Positions 21,574 to 31,833 of a stretch of DNA of 64,000 bases are shown here, piece after piece. The stretch covers positions 901,834 to 965,833 of the forward strand of contig JAJEKV010000053.1 in the NCBI GenBank assembly GCA_021234155.1. The letters are read 5' to 3'. A program made the translations under genes and the position numbers. The notes under the pieces were generated by a model. The model searched no databases. It worked only from the letters and a program-made list of their open reading frames with translations, and was not told the DNA's origin. The DNA is from Isoetes taiwanensis. Lineage: Eukaryota > Streptophyta > Lycopodiopsida > Isoetales > Isoetaceae. Positions within the stretch are counted from its first letter, which is position 1. Every line of letters starts with the position of its first letter.

Positions 21574-24500
21574 AAACAACACCGAGAGTGAAGAAAAGGA
21601 GGAAGTGTTTCCCATGGCGGGGAACCCAAAGAAGCCTCAAAGTGATCCTCACGTGAATGAGGACTCCGCCATTGTGGTAAGTGCCTATGAGGTCCCGGGC
21701 GTGTTTGAAGAGCGCCATGAGTGTTGAGCCCAAGGGCGTGGATCTGCATCAATAAGGAATTTAGAGCGCACCATGTCTTCAAAGGGTGTATGCGCCGGCG
21801 AAACGAATTGGCACTCCATGAGAAGGCGTGTCCGAGACCAAGGCACCGAATCGGCATTTGGGTTGCAATAAAAGATGGGACGCTGCCGATTTAAGGAGCT
21901 TACCAGGATGCACTTGAGAGCAGCACAGAAGCCGGCTTGACGGTGTACGTATGGATCGGGTGAGGGTATGCATTCTATAAGAAGGCATCAAGGCCATGAA
22001 CAAGACGCTTGTGCTTTTGCCAACCACGCCATTTGCAATATAGATCCAATTTTAGTAGAGTCCAAAGTGGCACCTTCCTCCCAATTAGAGCTGCCTCGAC
22101 AAATCGTGGATCCCACCGAAGATCCGTCGAGATCTGAGGGGGAGTCCACCCAGCGTGGCCATCCAGGACCTTGGTCCAAAAGGGAAGATGCCAATCAGAG
22201 GTGAGGAACCGTGGGCGTGGAGGGACTCCTAATGAAGCATATGGAGAAGCATGCCCGTGGGCATGGGTTGCTGAGCCATGTCCCTGAATTCACGAACAAG
22301 ATCCTGATCAAGAGCACGGCACCAATGGTCCCACTCGGAAATAGAAAGCTGATTGTAGACAGGAGGATTAACCCAACCCGTTGGAATGGTCTTGTCGCCC
22401 GTAAAGGCCACGCAGTTGATTGTAGCCTCCCAAGTGTTGCATATAAATTTGGGCAAACTCAAGATCCTCGATGCGCTAAATTTCTCCGCACTGTTCCAAT
22501 GTTTCAGCCCGCCATTTAGGTAAGTGCGAGCAAGTTTCGCATGTATCTTGGAATTTATCGTAGATCAGCCGATAGAAGTTATGAAAAACATAGGCCATTA
22601 TTGAACAACGCTGAAGTTGATTCAACCGGATCTTCACAATCAATGGATCAAAACCAAAAGGGCACAAAGTAAACCTTTGTCTTCGATAGAAAGATCCGGC
22701 CAGATCTCGAGAAAATCCGCGATCCGCGAGTGGCTGTTGATTAATCCGGACCGACCGCCGCTGCACTCACTCGTAAGAAAAAGGTGGCGCTTGGTCAACC
22801 ACATAGTCCAGATAACCGGAAGGAGTGGAGAAATCCATAGGGATGCGAGTAGTAGCAATATCAATATAGCCCTCATGTTTATTTTGGGCCTCTTCTGCCA
22901 GCGATTGAACAGCCTTTGCCGGAGCCGATGTTCAAGATCACGTGATCCGGTTCTCCTTTTCAGCGTATAGGCATGACCGATCACGGGTCCGTTTATTAGA
23001 GAGAGTGTGCCATGTGAAGAGGATGGCCCAGAGTATGGAGGCTAAGCATGGCAATCTAGGCCATCAATGACCTTTTGTTTTGAGCCTCCGTAAGTTCGAT
23101 CCCGGAGAGTCGGAGCTGATTGGTCAGCGGAAAGTTGAAAGGTCTAAAGAGGTGATTCGCATCACGCCAAAGGAGGTCATGGGCTTGAGAGGTGTAATTG
23201 TGAGAAAGCTCAAAGATACGTGGTGTCAAGCTTAGCAATGTCTTTCTCCTTGTCACCCGTGAGGGTATCCTTTGTCTTGACCTCGCTCCAAAGAATTCCT
23301 CGAATGGTGGTTTGTAATCGAGCCTGTTGATCGCCAGCGTGCTGGTCTCGATCCTGTGCATTCTTGAGATCGCCACGCCCGTAAAAGAGTCTCATGCTTT
23401 GTTTGAAGTTTGTCTTCCAAGGTTTGAACTCGCGTGTTTGCGCCCTCGAAGGTCTCTGGAACCGAAGTCCCCGAGGCCTCCAGGACGCTTTGAACACCAT
23501 GCATGAGGACTTCCCTCGATTCTTGCAACTTGAGGACACCGCTTGAACATCCCCGCCGGTATTGATACGTAGTCGGGCGAGGATGTGGAGGTGCGGGGGC
23601 CCATTGTTGTCGCGTGTTTGGGACGCCCGAGAGACATGATGAGAAGTGGAGGGCATGGATTCCGTGGAGGTAGAAGAGAGACCGGTGACACGCGTGGCAT
23701 TGCATTGATCATGACCGTGAGAAGAAGGGCGAAGTTGCAAACCGTTGGTTTTGAGGAAGTGAATGAAAGGATCGGGCGAAAGTGGAGGCATGAGAAGCGT
23801 AAGGTGACCGGAGAGGAAGGTAATGTCGGATGATGGCTTGAAGATGGGCCCCACCGAGGAATCAAAGCCGAGGAAGGTGCAAAGCGAATAACGATCTACT
23901 TTTGAAGAAGCCCAAGAATAGCAGCTTGGGGCCAATCAATATGGTGAGTGGAGCGTGGTCGTGATGACAATATTGTAGAACGGTTTGTTGATATGGGTGT
24001 TTTTGATGGAGTACCCAAGCAATTTTGCGCCACGTAAACTTGACAAAAGTGTCATGGGGCTTTGCAATGTTGGTGAGGTGATGCATGTTAGCTTGATAAG
24101 GAACAAATACCAAACCGAAAGTGACATCCAAGTCCTAAAGAAGGTTTTTTAGAGGAATGTGGAATACCTTAGAAATCAAAGGTCGAAAGTAAGCAAAATG
24201 GTGGTGCCATCGACCATGGTAGCATATCCTTCCGGCCGTTGACGATATGAGCAACAAACCGCTTCAATTGCTTTCGTGATTTGGCGCAGTGGAGGTCCAT
24301 TTGTGAGAATTCAGAAGCTCCCCGGCGCCCGCCGACTTCACGGACTCTGGGCCAATTAGGGCTTCGCGAAAGGTGGGTGTCGAGAAGGTCACGCACAAAA
24401 AAGAGCCTTGATCCCTTGGAGCGTAAGCCCCGGAGTTGAGGAAATTTTAAAAGAGCCATGGCAAAGATCGCTTTGGAAGGAGGAAGAAGGGACTGCCTTG

Positions 24501-24750
24501 AGAAGTCGGAGGGCTGAGAGCGGAAGACGAAAAGTTTAAGATGGACTAAAAGTTGTTTAGGGCGCACAAGTTTTTTGAGGGGGCATGAAACGGATAATCG
24601 CTGATGATGCCAAAGTGCGAGAGATGCTAAGGAGACGATTGAGGAGCAAAAAAATTTGGCTAAGTCTCCAAACCGTTAAGGGAGAAGGAATGAACGGTGG
24701 AGATGAGACGAATTGAACGATCGGATGTGACAGATGGCAAAGGTACACAT
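21574..24750 (-). pseudogene. G2 extra ORF downstream of integrase (ORF3)
   Basis: This is homologous to the G1 ORF at 31,834-34,140, in the same place between integrase and 3' LTR. Shared blocks include KFPQL, VTFSTPTFREALIGP, NIAKPHDTFVKFTWRK, HINK/HINKPFYNIV and, near the end, IWPDLSIEDKGLLCALLV and WRAETLEQ. The order is: N-terminal globular part, Ser/Thr/Pro-rich linker, coiled-coil-like Gln/Leu-rich segment, C-terminal part reaching close to the LTR. It sits where envelope-like genes sit in some plant elements, but I see no clear signal peptide or transmembrane anchor. Many frame changes. Confidence 0.65.
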
Positions 24751-25339
24751 ATTAATGTTCGACGGGCGTGAAAAGAAGGAATGTCATTTAATGCGGGCAA
24801 CTCGAAGTGGGATATCATTAAAACGAAGATGTCAAGGTACCATGGCTAGATATGCGGCGGAGAAAAGATTCCAATATAGAAACGACCTTGCATTGCAACC
24901 ACGCCTACGAAGTGGTCAGAGTGGTCCACGCCGGCGTGAACCCGTCTGCTGGGCTATATAAGTCGAAAGGGCAACGGTGACACCCTTGGCGCACCATGAG
25001 TATGAGTATGGCAATTTTGGATTGAACGAGGATTGCACCATGCCTACCAACCGCCGTGAATGGATAACCCGCAAAATGAACCGCCCGGACTCGTGGAAAT
25101 GTCACAACCGCGGGCATCGCGATGGACGGGCCGGGTGCAAGGGGATGGTGAACATCCCGACCCCCGACCAACGCCATGGAGGTGGTGGTGCATCCTGGCC
25201 GGGATCCAGAGTAGAACTACTACCACATCTCAAGGGTGATAACCTCCGCCTCCCAACCCCGAGTAGAGGGGTTTTAATCTTAGGATTTTGTAAATATGGC
25301 ACGCCCATAGAGCTGCTCATATGGAAGTAAGTGAGCACG

Positions 25340-26700
25340 GCTCACATTTTGTAATTTGCATCTATTAATATAAATATGCCTCGCTTAGTCACTATCCGTG
25401 GTGTCGAACTTTGTGGTGCATCTTGTGTAGAGCTTTCAGTAGCTTCGTGATGAAATTGCTTAAAAGTAAAAGCCATTAACCGCAGTAGGTAATGGAGTGC
25501 CATCTAACTCACCAAATTTTAAAAACACCGGGTTGAACAACTTGAATGATTTGATAAGGACCAAGCCACCGAATCAGAATCTTGTCTCTAAAATTTTTTA
25601 TAATCATAAAGAAGAACCAAATCACCTTCTTTGAATGTTTTTGTCTTAAGACGCGTTTGTCATGCAATGATTTCTCGAAATCGTTGTCCATGAAGAACAC
25701 GAATGTAAGCATCTCGCCAAAGTTCATCCAACTGCTCCAATTGATAAACCCTTTCCTTGAGTGCAAAGCAGTGGATTATATGTTGTAGCAAGTTGGAAAC
25801 CCGAGAGTCGGAAGAATATATTCAAAGGGCATCAAAGTTTCTTGACCATAAACCCGCTTTGAAAGGAGTGTGGCCAAGAGCAATTTTGAAACCGGTGTTG
25901 TAAGCCCAAAGAACAAGAGGGCAACTTGTCTTGCCAACTGTATGGAGAAGCGCCACAAATTTTCTTGAGAATAGTGATGAGAGTTTTGTTGGTACTTTCA
26001 CCAATCCATTTCCTTGAGGATAATAAGGTGTACTCTTCCGGTGTTGGATTTGAAGATAGTCCGCCGCTCCTTAATGGTATGATTGACCAAATGCACGCCA
26101 CGATCACTAACAAGTTCCGTGGGACAACCAAAACGCATGCCGATGTAGAGAACCTTGGTCAGGCCGGGCAGCGGTGTTGTCCGGAAGTGCACAAGCTTCC
26201 GCCCATTTGGCAGCATAACTGCGGATGACCAGAATATAGCGGGCACGGGTGCCGCTAGCCGGTGGGTCCATGGGCCCCACAAAATCCATTCCCCATTTCC
26301 GGAAGGGAAGGCGGGCGACCGGGTAATGGAAGAGCCGCCACGGCCGTGGGGTTTTCCCACACGCCGACAGACGCCACACGCGGCGAAAGCATAAGCATGG
26401 GCATCTCTAAAGAGCGTGGGCGGCATACCGCCAAAAGAATTTTGGCGCGTCGTGGCATCACCGCTAAAATGACCACCACCAAGCCCGCCATGAGCTTGTC
26501 GAACAATATCGCACTTCATGGGGAGGACACAAACGCAATGAGGACCATGTCTTTACCGCTTGTAGAGATGACCCGCAACCATGGTGTAGTCACCTGACCT
26601 CTCGAGAAATTGACGACGACGACGAGTTTAAGCTTGTCCGGAGAGAGCGCCGATCCCGGGAGGAAGAGCACCGGAGAAGATATTGCCGAAAGTTATGAAA
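25340..26700 (-). pseudogene. pol: G2 integrase
   Basis: Minus-strand frames give IVRQAHGGLGGGHFSGD, PTLFRDAHAYAFA with the zinc-type CGVCRRVG, then ELVSDRGVHLVNHTI and the NKTLITILKKI helix. The C-terminal domain has FRDKILIRWLGPYQIIQVVQ and PGVFKIW. The C-terminal domain is present here but missing in G1. I see no chromodomain after it. It was inserted in G1's own integrase gene. Confidence 0.82.
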
Positions 26701-28498
26701 CCAATGGGGCGTGGGCCGTGACCGTGAATGGGGCTTGAGCGCCCGGAAAGGCGCTGAAAACACCTGTGGATCGGATCATCCGTGTGGATGCGGAAAGATA
26801 ATCAGGCACCACATGAGACTTTCCCCGCTTTATGAACAATTTGAAGGAGCGAATTCTGCGTAAGAAGGACCCAACGAGCAATTCGATTCGTGGGCGTGGT
26901 TTTGTTGATCAAATAAAGAAGAGCTTGATGATCAACAAAAAACTTGATCCGCTACCCAACAAATAATGCCCGGAAACGTTGGACACAAAAACTAAGCCCA
27001 AAGCTTCCCGCCCGCGGCAGAATAGTTGCGCCAGCAGATTGAGTTTCCTACCGGCATAGCGGATTGGTTTATCCGCGGGCTTCATCATAGGCCCGAGAGA
27101 ACAACACCAATGGCAAAAGCAGTAGATGTCAACATGAACGTGGAAGGGCTTGTCCCATTGAGGAGGAACAAGCACCGGCCCGAGGTAAATAACAACTTCA
27201 ACTTCGAAAAGCGCTTCCGCTTGGGGATTCCAAGCTCAAGTGGATTCATCACCCGTGAGTTTATGAATGGGGTCAGCTATAGCTGCAAGTCCAGGAATGA
27301 AGGTGGAATAATAATTAACCTTACCCAGGAAAGAACGTGTCTTTTGATATTAGATGGTGCTTGAGCCTTCAAGATAATAAATCGATTTTTTAGCGGGATC
27401 CGTGGTGATGCCTTCTTTACTGACCACATGACCCAACAGAACTTCTCAAGATTGAGACTAATGCCAGATTCATCACATTTTTGAAAGACAAGCTCCAATT
27501 TTTCCAAATGATCATCCATGGAGCTGTAGGCTGAAAAATCATCTTGAAAGATCTGAAGAAAAGGTTTATCCTTCATAAAGTCGTGAAAGACGGAAAAGCA
27601 TGATGCTACCGAAAGGTGGAAGGAGAGTTTGACAAACCAAAAGGGACCACCTTGTAAGCAAAAGTGCTTACCCGGTGGTGAAGGTAGTTTTGAGTTGATC
27701 TTCTTGCTTGATAGAAATCTGATTGTACCTTAAAAATCATCCATGAAAGAGTACATCTCATGACCAAAGAACTTCTTCAAGAACCGGGTCGGTGAAGGGA
27801 AGCGGAAAGTAATCACGCCCGTGGCTTGATTGAGTTTTTTGTAGTCCACGCAAACGCGGATCTTACCATTGTGTTTGAGAGCAATGACGATGGGGCTCAC
27901 CCATTCAGAATGTTTGACCTCATAAATCAGGCCAGCAGCTAAGAGTTTGTCAATTTCACTCGGTCACGGTAATTTGGGTTGAGCCTGTACTGTCGTTGCT
28001 AGATAGGGAGTGCATCAGGTTTGGTAGGAATGGTGAGTTCCCCCAACTCTTTTTTGATACCTCGACGGTCTTTGTAGCTCCAAGCAAATATATGTTTGAA
28101 CTTTTGAACAAATCCACAACGCCAGGCTTTTTATAGGTGGATGGAAGATGAGCAGCCAATCGGACCGGTTGATTGTTGCCAATGTCCACGATTTTCACTT
28201 CTGGAGTTTGAATATGAGGAACAACCTCCATGTCCTGAACCTGATGAGAAGGAGGTTGAAACATGACAGGAGGAGCAGCATTTTGAGTGGTGAAAAAAAG
28301 AGGTCGTTGAGTGTCATCAAGCAAGGGTTGCTTCATGACCGGCATGAACATCGAATCGCCTCCAAAGAAGGAGTGGGGTCAGAAAAATGATCAAGATGTT
28401 GAATGCGATTACGGCAGAAGCCGGTATGGGTCCAAAAAGAGCAGCCACAACCCGGTCCCCGATCCAAAGGTCATCTCTCCCAAGGATGGATACCGTGG
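26701..28498 (-). pseudogene. pol: G2 reverse transcriptase and RNase H
   Basis: Blocks recognisable from G1: MKQPLLDDTQRPLFFTTQNA upstream of RT, EVKHSEWVSPIVIALKHNG, IRVCVDYKKLNQAT, MYSFMDDF, then KPFLQIFQDDFSAYSSMDDH with the same FQDD box, SGISLN, and the RNase H start QWDKPFHVHVD. Frame breaks are frequent. This is the same family as G1. Confidence 0.82.
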
Positions 28499-29165
28499 TC
28501 GGGGATAGGTTCCGTGCACGCATGAAACTATTTTTCAGACGATAAAGTAGTAAAAATACATTATTTTTAGGGAAAAATACGACTTTTTGTATTTAATACT
28601 CGCCGGGGGAAAAAAAGTTTCGCGTAAGTTTAAACCTTTTTACACGCCGAACTTTTCTTTCGTGTTTAAGTCTAAGTTTCGCCACGCCTCTCACTTTGTG
28701 GCGAAGCCTTTTAATGTTAAACTATCGAAACTCTTTCAAGTAGTGGCGAGAGTATAAAGGTTAAACTAAACTTTTTTGTTCGGTGCAGCATTCTTTGCGC
28801 CGCTTTAAACTACGCGGGGATTCACAGTTAAGCGAAGTTTTTTCGCGAAGTTTTCTATATATATCGAGGGTGAACCCAAAATAGTTTCGCTGCAGCGAAC
28901 TTGATTTGTGGCTACGCCGAAGATGTTTTCGCGTAAAGTTTAAACAGTTCATTAAACTTTACGCCAAACTATTTCTGTTCGCGAACGAAAAAATCTTGTT
29001 TAAACCAACCTGACCGGACTTTATATATTTGTTTTAAACGCCGAAAGTTTTCGACGCCGAATTTTACCGCATTTTTTTGACGAGATAAGCGTCAAATTTG
29101 TGTCAGATCAAACTAAAAATACGTATTGCGATAAAAACATTATCGATATTGAACCTTATCCCCGA
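28499..29165. mobile_element. 0.67-kb element with terminal inverted repeats inside G2 pol
   Basis: It starts TCGGGGATAGGTTC and ends GAACCTTATCCCCGA, so the ends are inverted copies (consensus TCGGGGATAAGGTTC). Flanking G2 protein sequence continues on both sides, so this is an insertion. The inside is AT-rich yet studded with CG-bearing words (TTCGCG, ACGCCGAA, GTTTAAAC). It contains a strong hairpin, GCGTAAAGTTTAAAC / ATTAAACTTTACGCC, near 28,935-28,970. No ORF. Best read as a MITE-like non-autonomous DNA element of unknown superfamily; the target duplication is unclear. Confidence 0.65.
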
Positions 29166-29977
29166 GGGTAGGATGAGAGATCATTGGAGGAGCTTGAACA
29201 TGATAAATATTTTGGGCTTCTTCGAGTCGGTGTCGGAGATGGAAGGTTCAAAGATTCTATTGAGATCAATTTGGGGTTCTGTGATCCATTGTGGCATTGA
29301 GATGGCCATCGCTGATAACAAGTTGGTCCGTGGGCCCAAGAATGAATACTTTTAGCCCGGGCGGAGAAAAGGTCGTCGTAACCAAAGATTTCATAATCAC
29401 TAGGATCTTCTCCAGTTTTCCAAACCCCGAATTCCAAGGGGAATTTGAGATCACCAATGCTGATATGGAGAAGAGGAGTAACACCTTGAGGGTGTGTGAT
29501 ATGGCCATTGGCCAACTTGATGTCATAAGGAGCACCTAAGATAATTTGTTTGATGCCCAATTGCTTCCAGAGCTTATCAAGAATAAGATTGACGGCACTA
29601 CCACCATCAATTTGGACATGAGTGACTTATCGATTGCCCACCGCGGGCGTGCACCGTGGGTGTTGAGGTCGCAACAGCTCTCCAACCAGAACCGTGGGAA
29701 GAGGTAACTGATCTTTGAGAGCCGGACAGAGTTTCAAAATGGTGGCCAAGCTCAAAGGAATCTTGATTTTGACAAGTCCTTCCTGAAGTTCCAAAGGGAC
29801 ATGAGAAAAGGGGTCCGCAGGATCCAGTGGAGCTGGAGTTTGTGGTAAAGAAGCGGAGACTTCTTTGAGAAGCTCTACCTCAACAGCAATATTTGGATAC
29901 GGCTGAGAGCGGGCGCTAGTGGATGATGACGCTGGCCCGCCGACGCCGTTCGAAAGCTCTAGTGGTGGCGTGAACAT
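29166..29977 (-). pseudogene. pol: G2 protease region
   Basis: The minus strand has EVELLKEVSASLPQTPAPLD, then HVQIDGGSAVNLILDKL (DGG active site as in G1), IKLANGHITHPQGVTPLLHI and LEFGVWKTGEDPSDYE. It ends at the TIR element. Confidence 0.85.
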
Positions 29978-31063
29978 TTGCCAAGATGCGACCTTCCGCA
30001 GCCTGCATGAGTTTCAGAATACTTTGTCTCACTTTAGGCATGACGTGAGGCATGAGTTTATCAAGATCAGGTGCGAAGTGAACCTTTTTATCATCTTCAT
30101 GAGGGACGGTGTCCACAGCAAAAGCAGGTTGCGTGTCATGAGGAATGATGGTCAAAGGGCGTGAAGCCCTTGTGTGACGTGAGACGAGACCAACCCAATT
30201 GGACGACTGGACTGGAGGGTTGAGAGCCTGATAAATCTCCTCTTGAGTTTGTTGATCCATAGGATTGGAGGTAGATGCAACTTGGCCGAGGTCGCCGGCC
30301 GTTGAGGGCGGTCGTGGTGGCTTTCTCAAAACAGGACGGGGGCCTTGTTTACCGTTGGCCACCCACAGTTGATAAGCCGTGAGGCGTACTGAAGCTGGTT
30401 GAGTTGAACCTGGAAGTTGGACTTGAACTTGAGGAAGTTGAGGACACGCCGTGGTGATGTGACCCCATTCATGACAATGATAACATTGAGCCTTGGAAGG
30501 ATCAAAGGGAGGACGGTTGCCTTGTCCCCGTGGCTGCTGAGATTGCTGCATTTGTTGATACTGCTGAGGTTGTTGAGGTTGATATTGCTGAGGCTAATAT
30601 GACTGTGGTTGTTGAGGCGTGGTCTGAACTTGAAAGACCATTTTATTCCGGAAAGGCGTAGGATGAGAGCGAGTGCATTCCTCGGTGGCATGATTGCACA
30701 TATTGCACCTTTTACAATGAGGAGGTCCATTGGAGGAGTTGCATTCATTTGCCAGATGACCTTGATATTTACAAATAGTACACCAGATCTGTGAGCGTTG
30801 GGGATTTGTTTGCTGAGGCTGAACAGAGTTCTGTGGAACCATGACGGGGGGCATGAAAGGGAGTTCCGTGAGAGCAACACCTCGAGAAGAAACATTGACC
30901 GAAAGTGATTGACCAATTCAATGGCCCGCCCGCAGACTTTGAACGCAGTATTCTCGTCATGAGTTGAATGGCGGAGGAAGGCCTTGCGTAAAACCGCACG
31001 AGGATCCGCTTTTACGGGGTACTCCGGAGTTTACCGACGAATGAATGTGAAGACAGTCCCGCA
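29916..31063 (-). pseudogene. gag: G2 gag with three CCHC knuckles
   Basis: Three intact CX2CX4HX4C boxes in order: CTICKYQGHLANEC and CKRCNMCNHATEEC (about 30,782-30,670), then CYHCHEWGHITTAC (about 30,485-30,444). Gln/Pro-rich linkers separate them. A capsid remnant precedes them around 31,060-30,860. Three knuckles are unusual; plant Ty3/gypsy gag proteins commonly have one or two. The N-terminal part is lost in the deletion that shortened the 5' LTR. Confidence 0.8.
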
Positions 31064-31291
31064 AAAATCCCCGGTTGACTCAGGTGGGCTCTCGCCGACA
31101 TCGACATTGACAAAGGAGGGCCGTCACTTGTCCGAGTGCCTCCTTTTGACGGCAGGCGTGGGCTTTGACCGCGTGGTCCGCTTGGTCTTTTTGGGCCTTT
31201 GACGATCGACCCCTGCCGACCGGGCAGATCCTTAGCCTTTGAGTTGGTCCGTCATGAATAGTCCCGCATTGCAGCATGCATGTGACTAACA
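31064..31291 (-). repeat. truncated 5' LTR of G2
   Basis: The minus strand TGTTAGTCACATGC..CGGGACTATTCATGACGG matches the first part of the family LTR. It stops after about 230 bp, where gag-like sequence begins. The junction position is approximate. Confidence 0.75.
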
Positions 31292-31296
31292 GGTCA

Positions 31297-31833
31297 TTTC
31301 CATGGTGACACTACTCAAGACGCGAAAATACTTGTGCTATTTCGCCCACACTTTTCAAGGATGCCCACGCCACGCCTCAAGACATCGATGATGTCTGGTT
31401 GGGTCGGGCCACGCACCGGACGCCTCCCGTTGACTCCTGGCCGCCACGCCCCACTTCCCCTTTCAGCAAATGGGAATGGACTTTAGCCCATCGCCCATCG
31501 ATTCGCTGCACACCCGGCGTGTTCGCTTACATTCGGGTCATCACCGACACGCTACCATAAATGGGTTTGAAGTTTGTGCTCCTTCCAGATAACACAGCCG
31601 GGCCAAAGACATTTCCAAGGTCCTCTATACTATTATCATCACGCTTTATCTGTCCCACGGAATCGAATAAAACACCGCGGTGTTCATTTTGTCAATCACA
31701 CCATCAAAGAGCTGACGGATTATCTGCTGATCCATCATCGCAAAAGCACACCTTACTATCCTCAAGGGAATGGTTTGGCTGAAAGCACAAACAAGACTCT
31801 CATCACTATTCTCAAGAAAATCCTCTTTGTTTT
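31297..31833 (+). pseudogene. pol: G1 integrase (second part), C-terminus deleted
   Basis: It resumes after G2 with FHGDTT, the integrase core remnants HFVNHTIKELTDYL and STPYYPQGNGLAESTNKTLI with the catalytic Glu, and TILKKIL. The next residues already belong to the downstream ORF, so the integrase C-terminal domain seen in G2 has been deleted from G1. Confidence 0.8.

Larger units (their letters stand above)
20980..31291 (-). mobile_element. G2: inverted sister copy of G1 nested in G1 integrase
   Basis: The minus strand reads LTR (31,291 down), gag, protease, RT, RNase H, integrase, extra ORF, polypurine tract, LTR (21,561-20,980). A perfect 5-bp duplication GGTCA flanks it at 20,975-20,979 and 31,292-31,296. 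Removing it restores the host reading GLGGGHF. It has the same LTR family and gene order as G1, so one family member inserted head-on into another. Its 5' LTR is only about 230 bp long because a deletion joins it directly to gag. A TIR element sits in its pol at 28,499-29,165. Confidence 0.9.

Noticed and set aside
22617-22984. Overlapping frames on both strands near 22.6-23 kb as separate genes
   Set aside because: The minus-strand reading matches ORF3 of G1 (IWPDLSIEDKGLLCALLV); the plus-strand frame is its shadow.
28560-29120. Organelle-derived insert, because of its AT-rich composition
   Set aside because: Terminal inverted repeats and the lack of any organelle gene reading favour a small DNA element.
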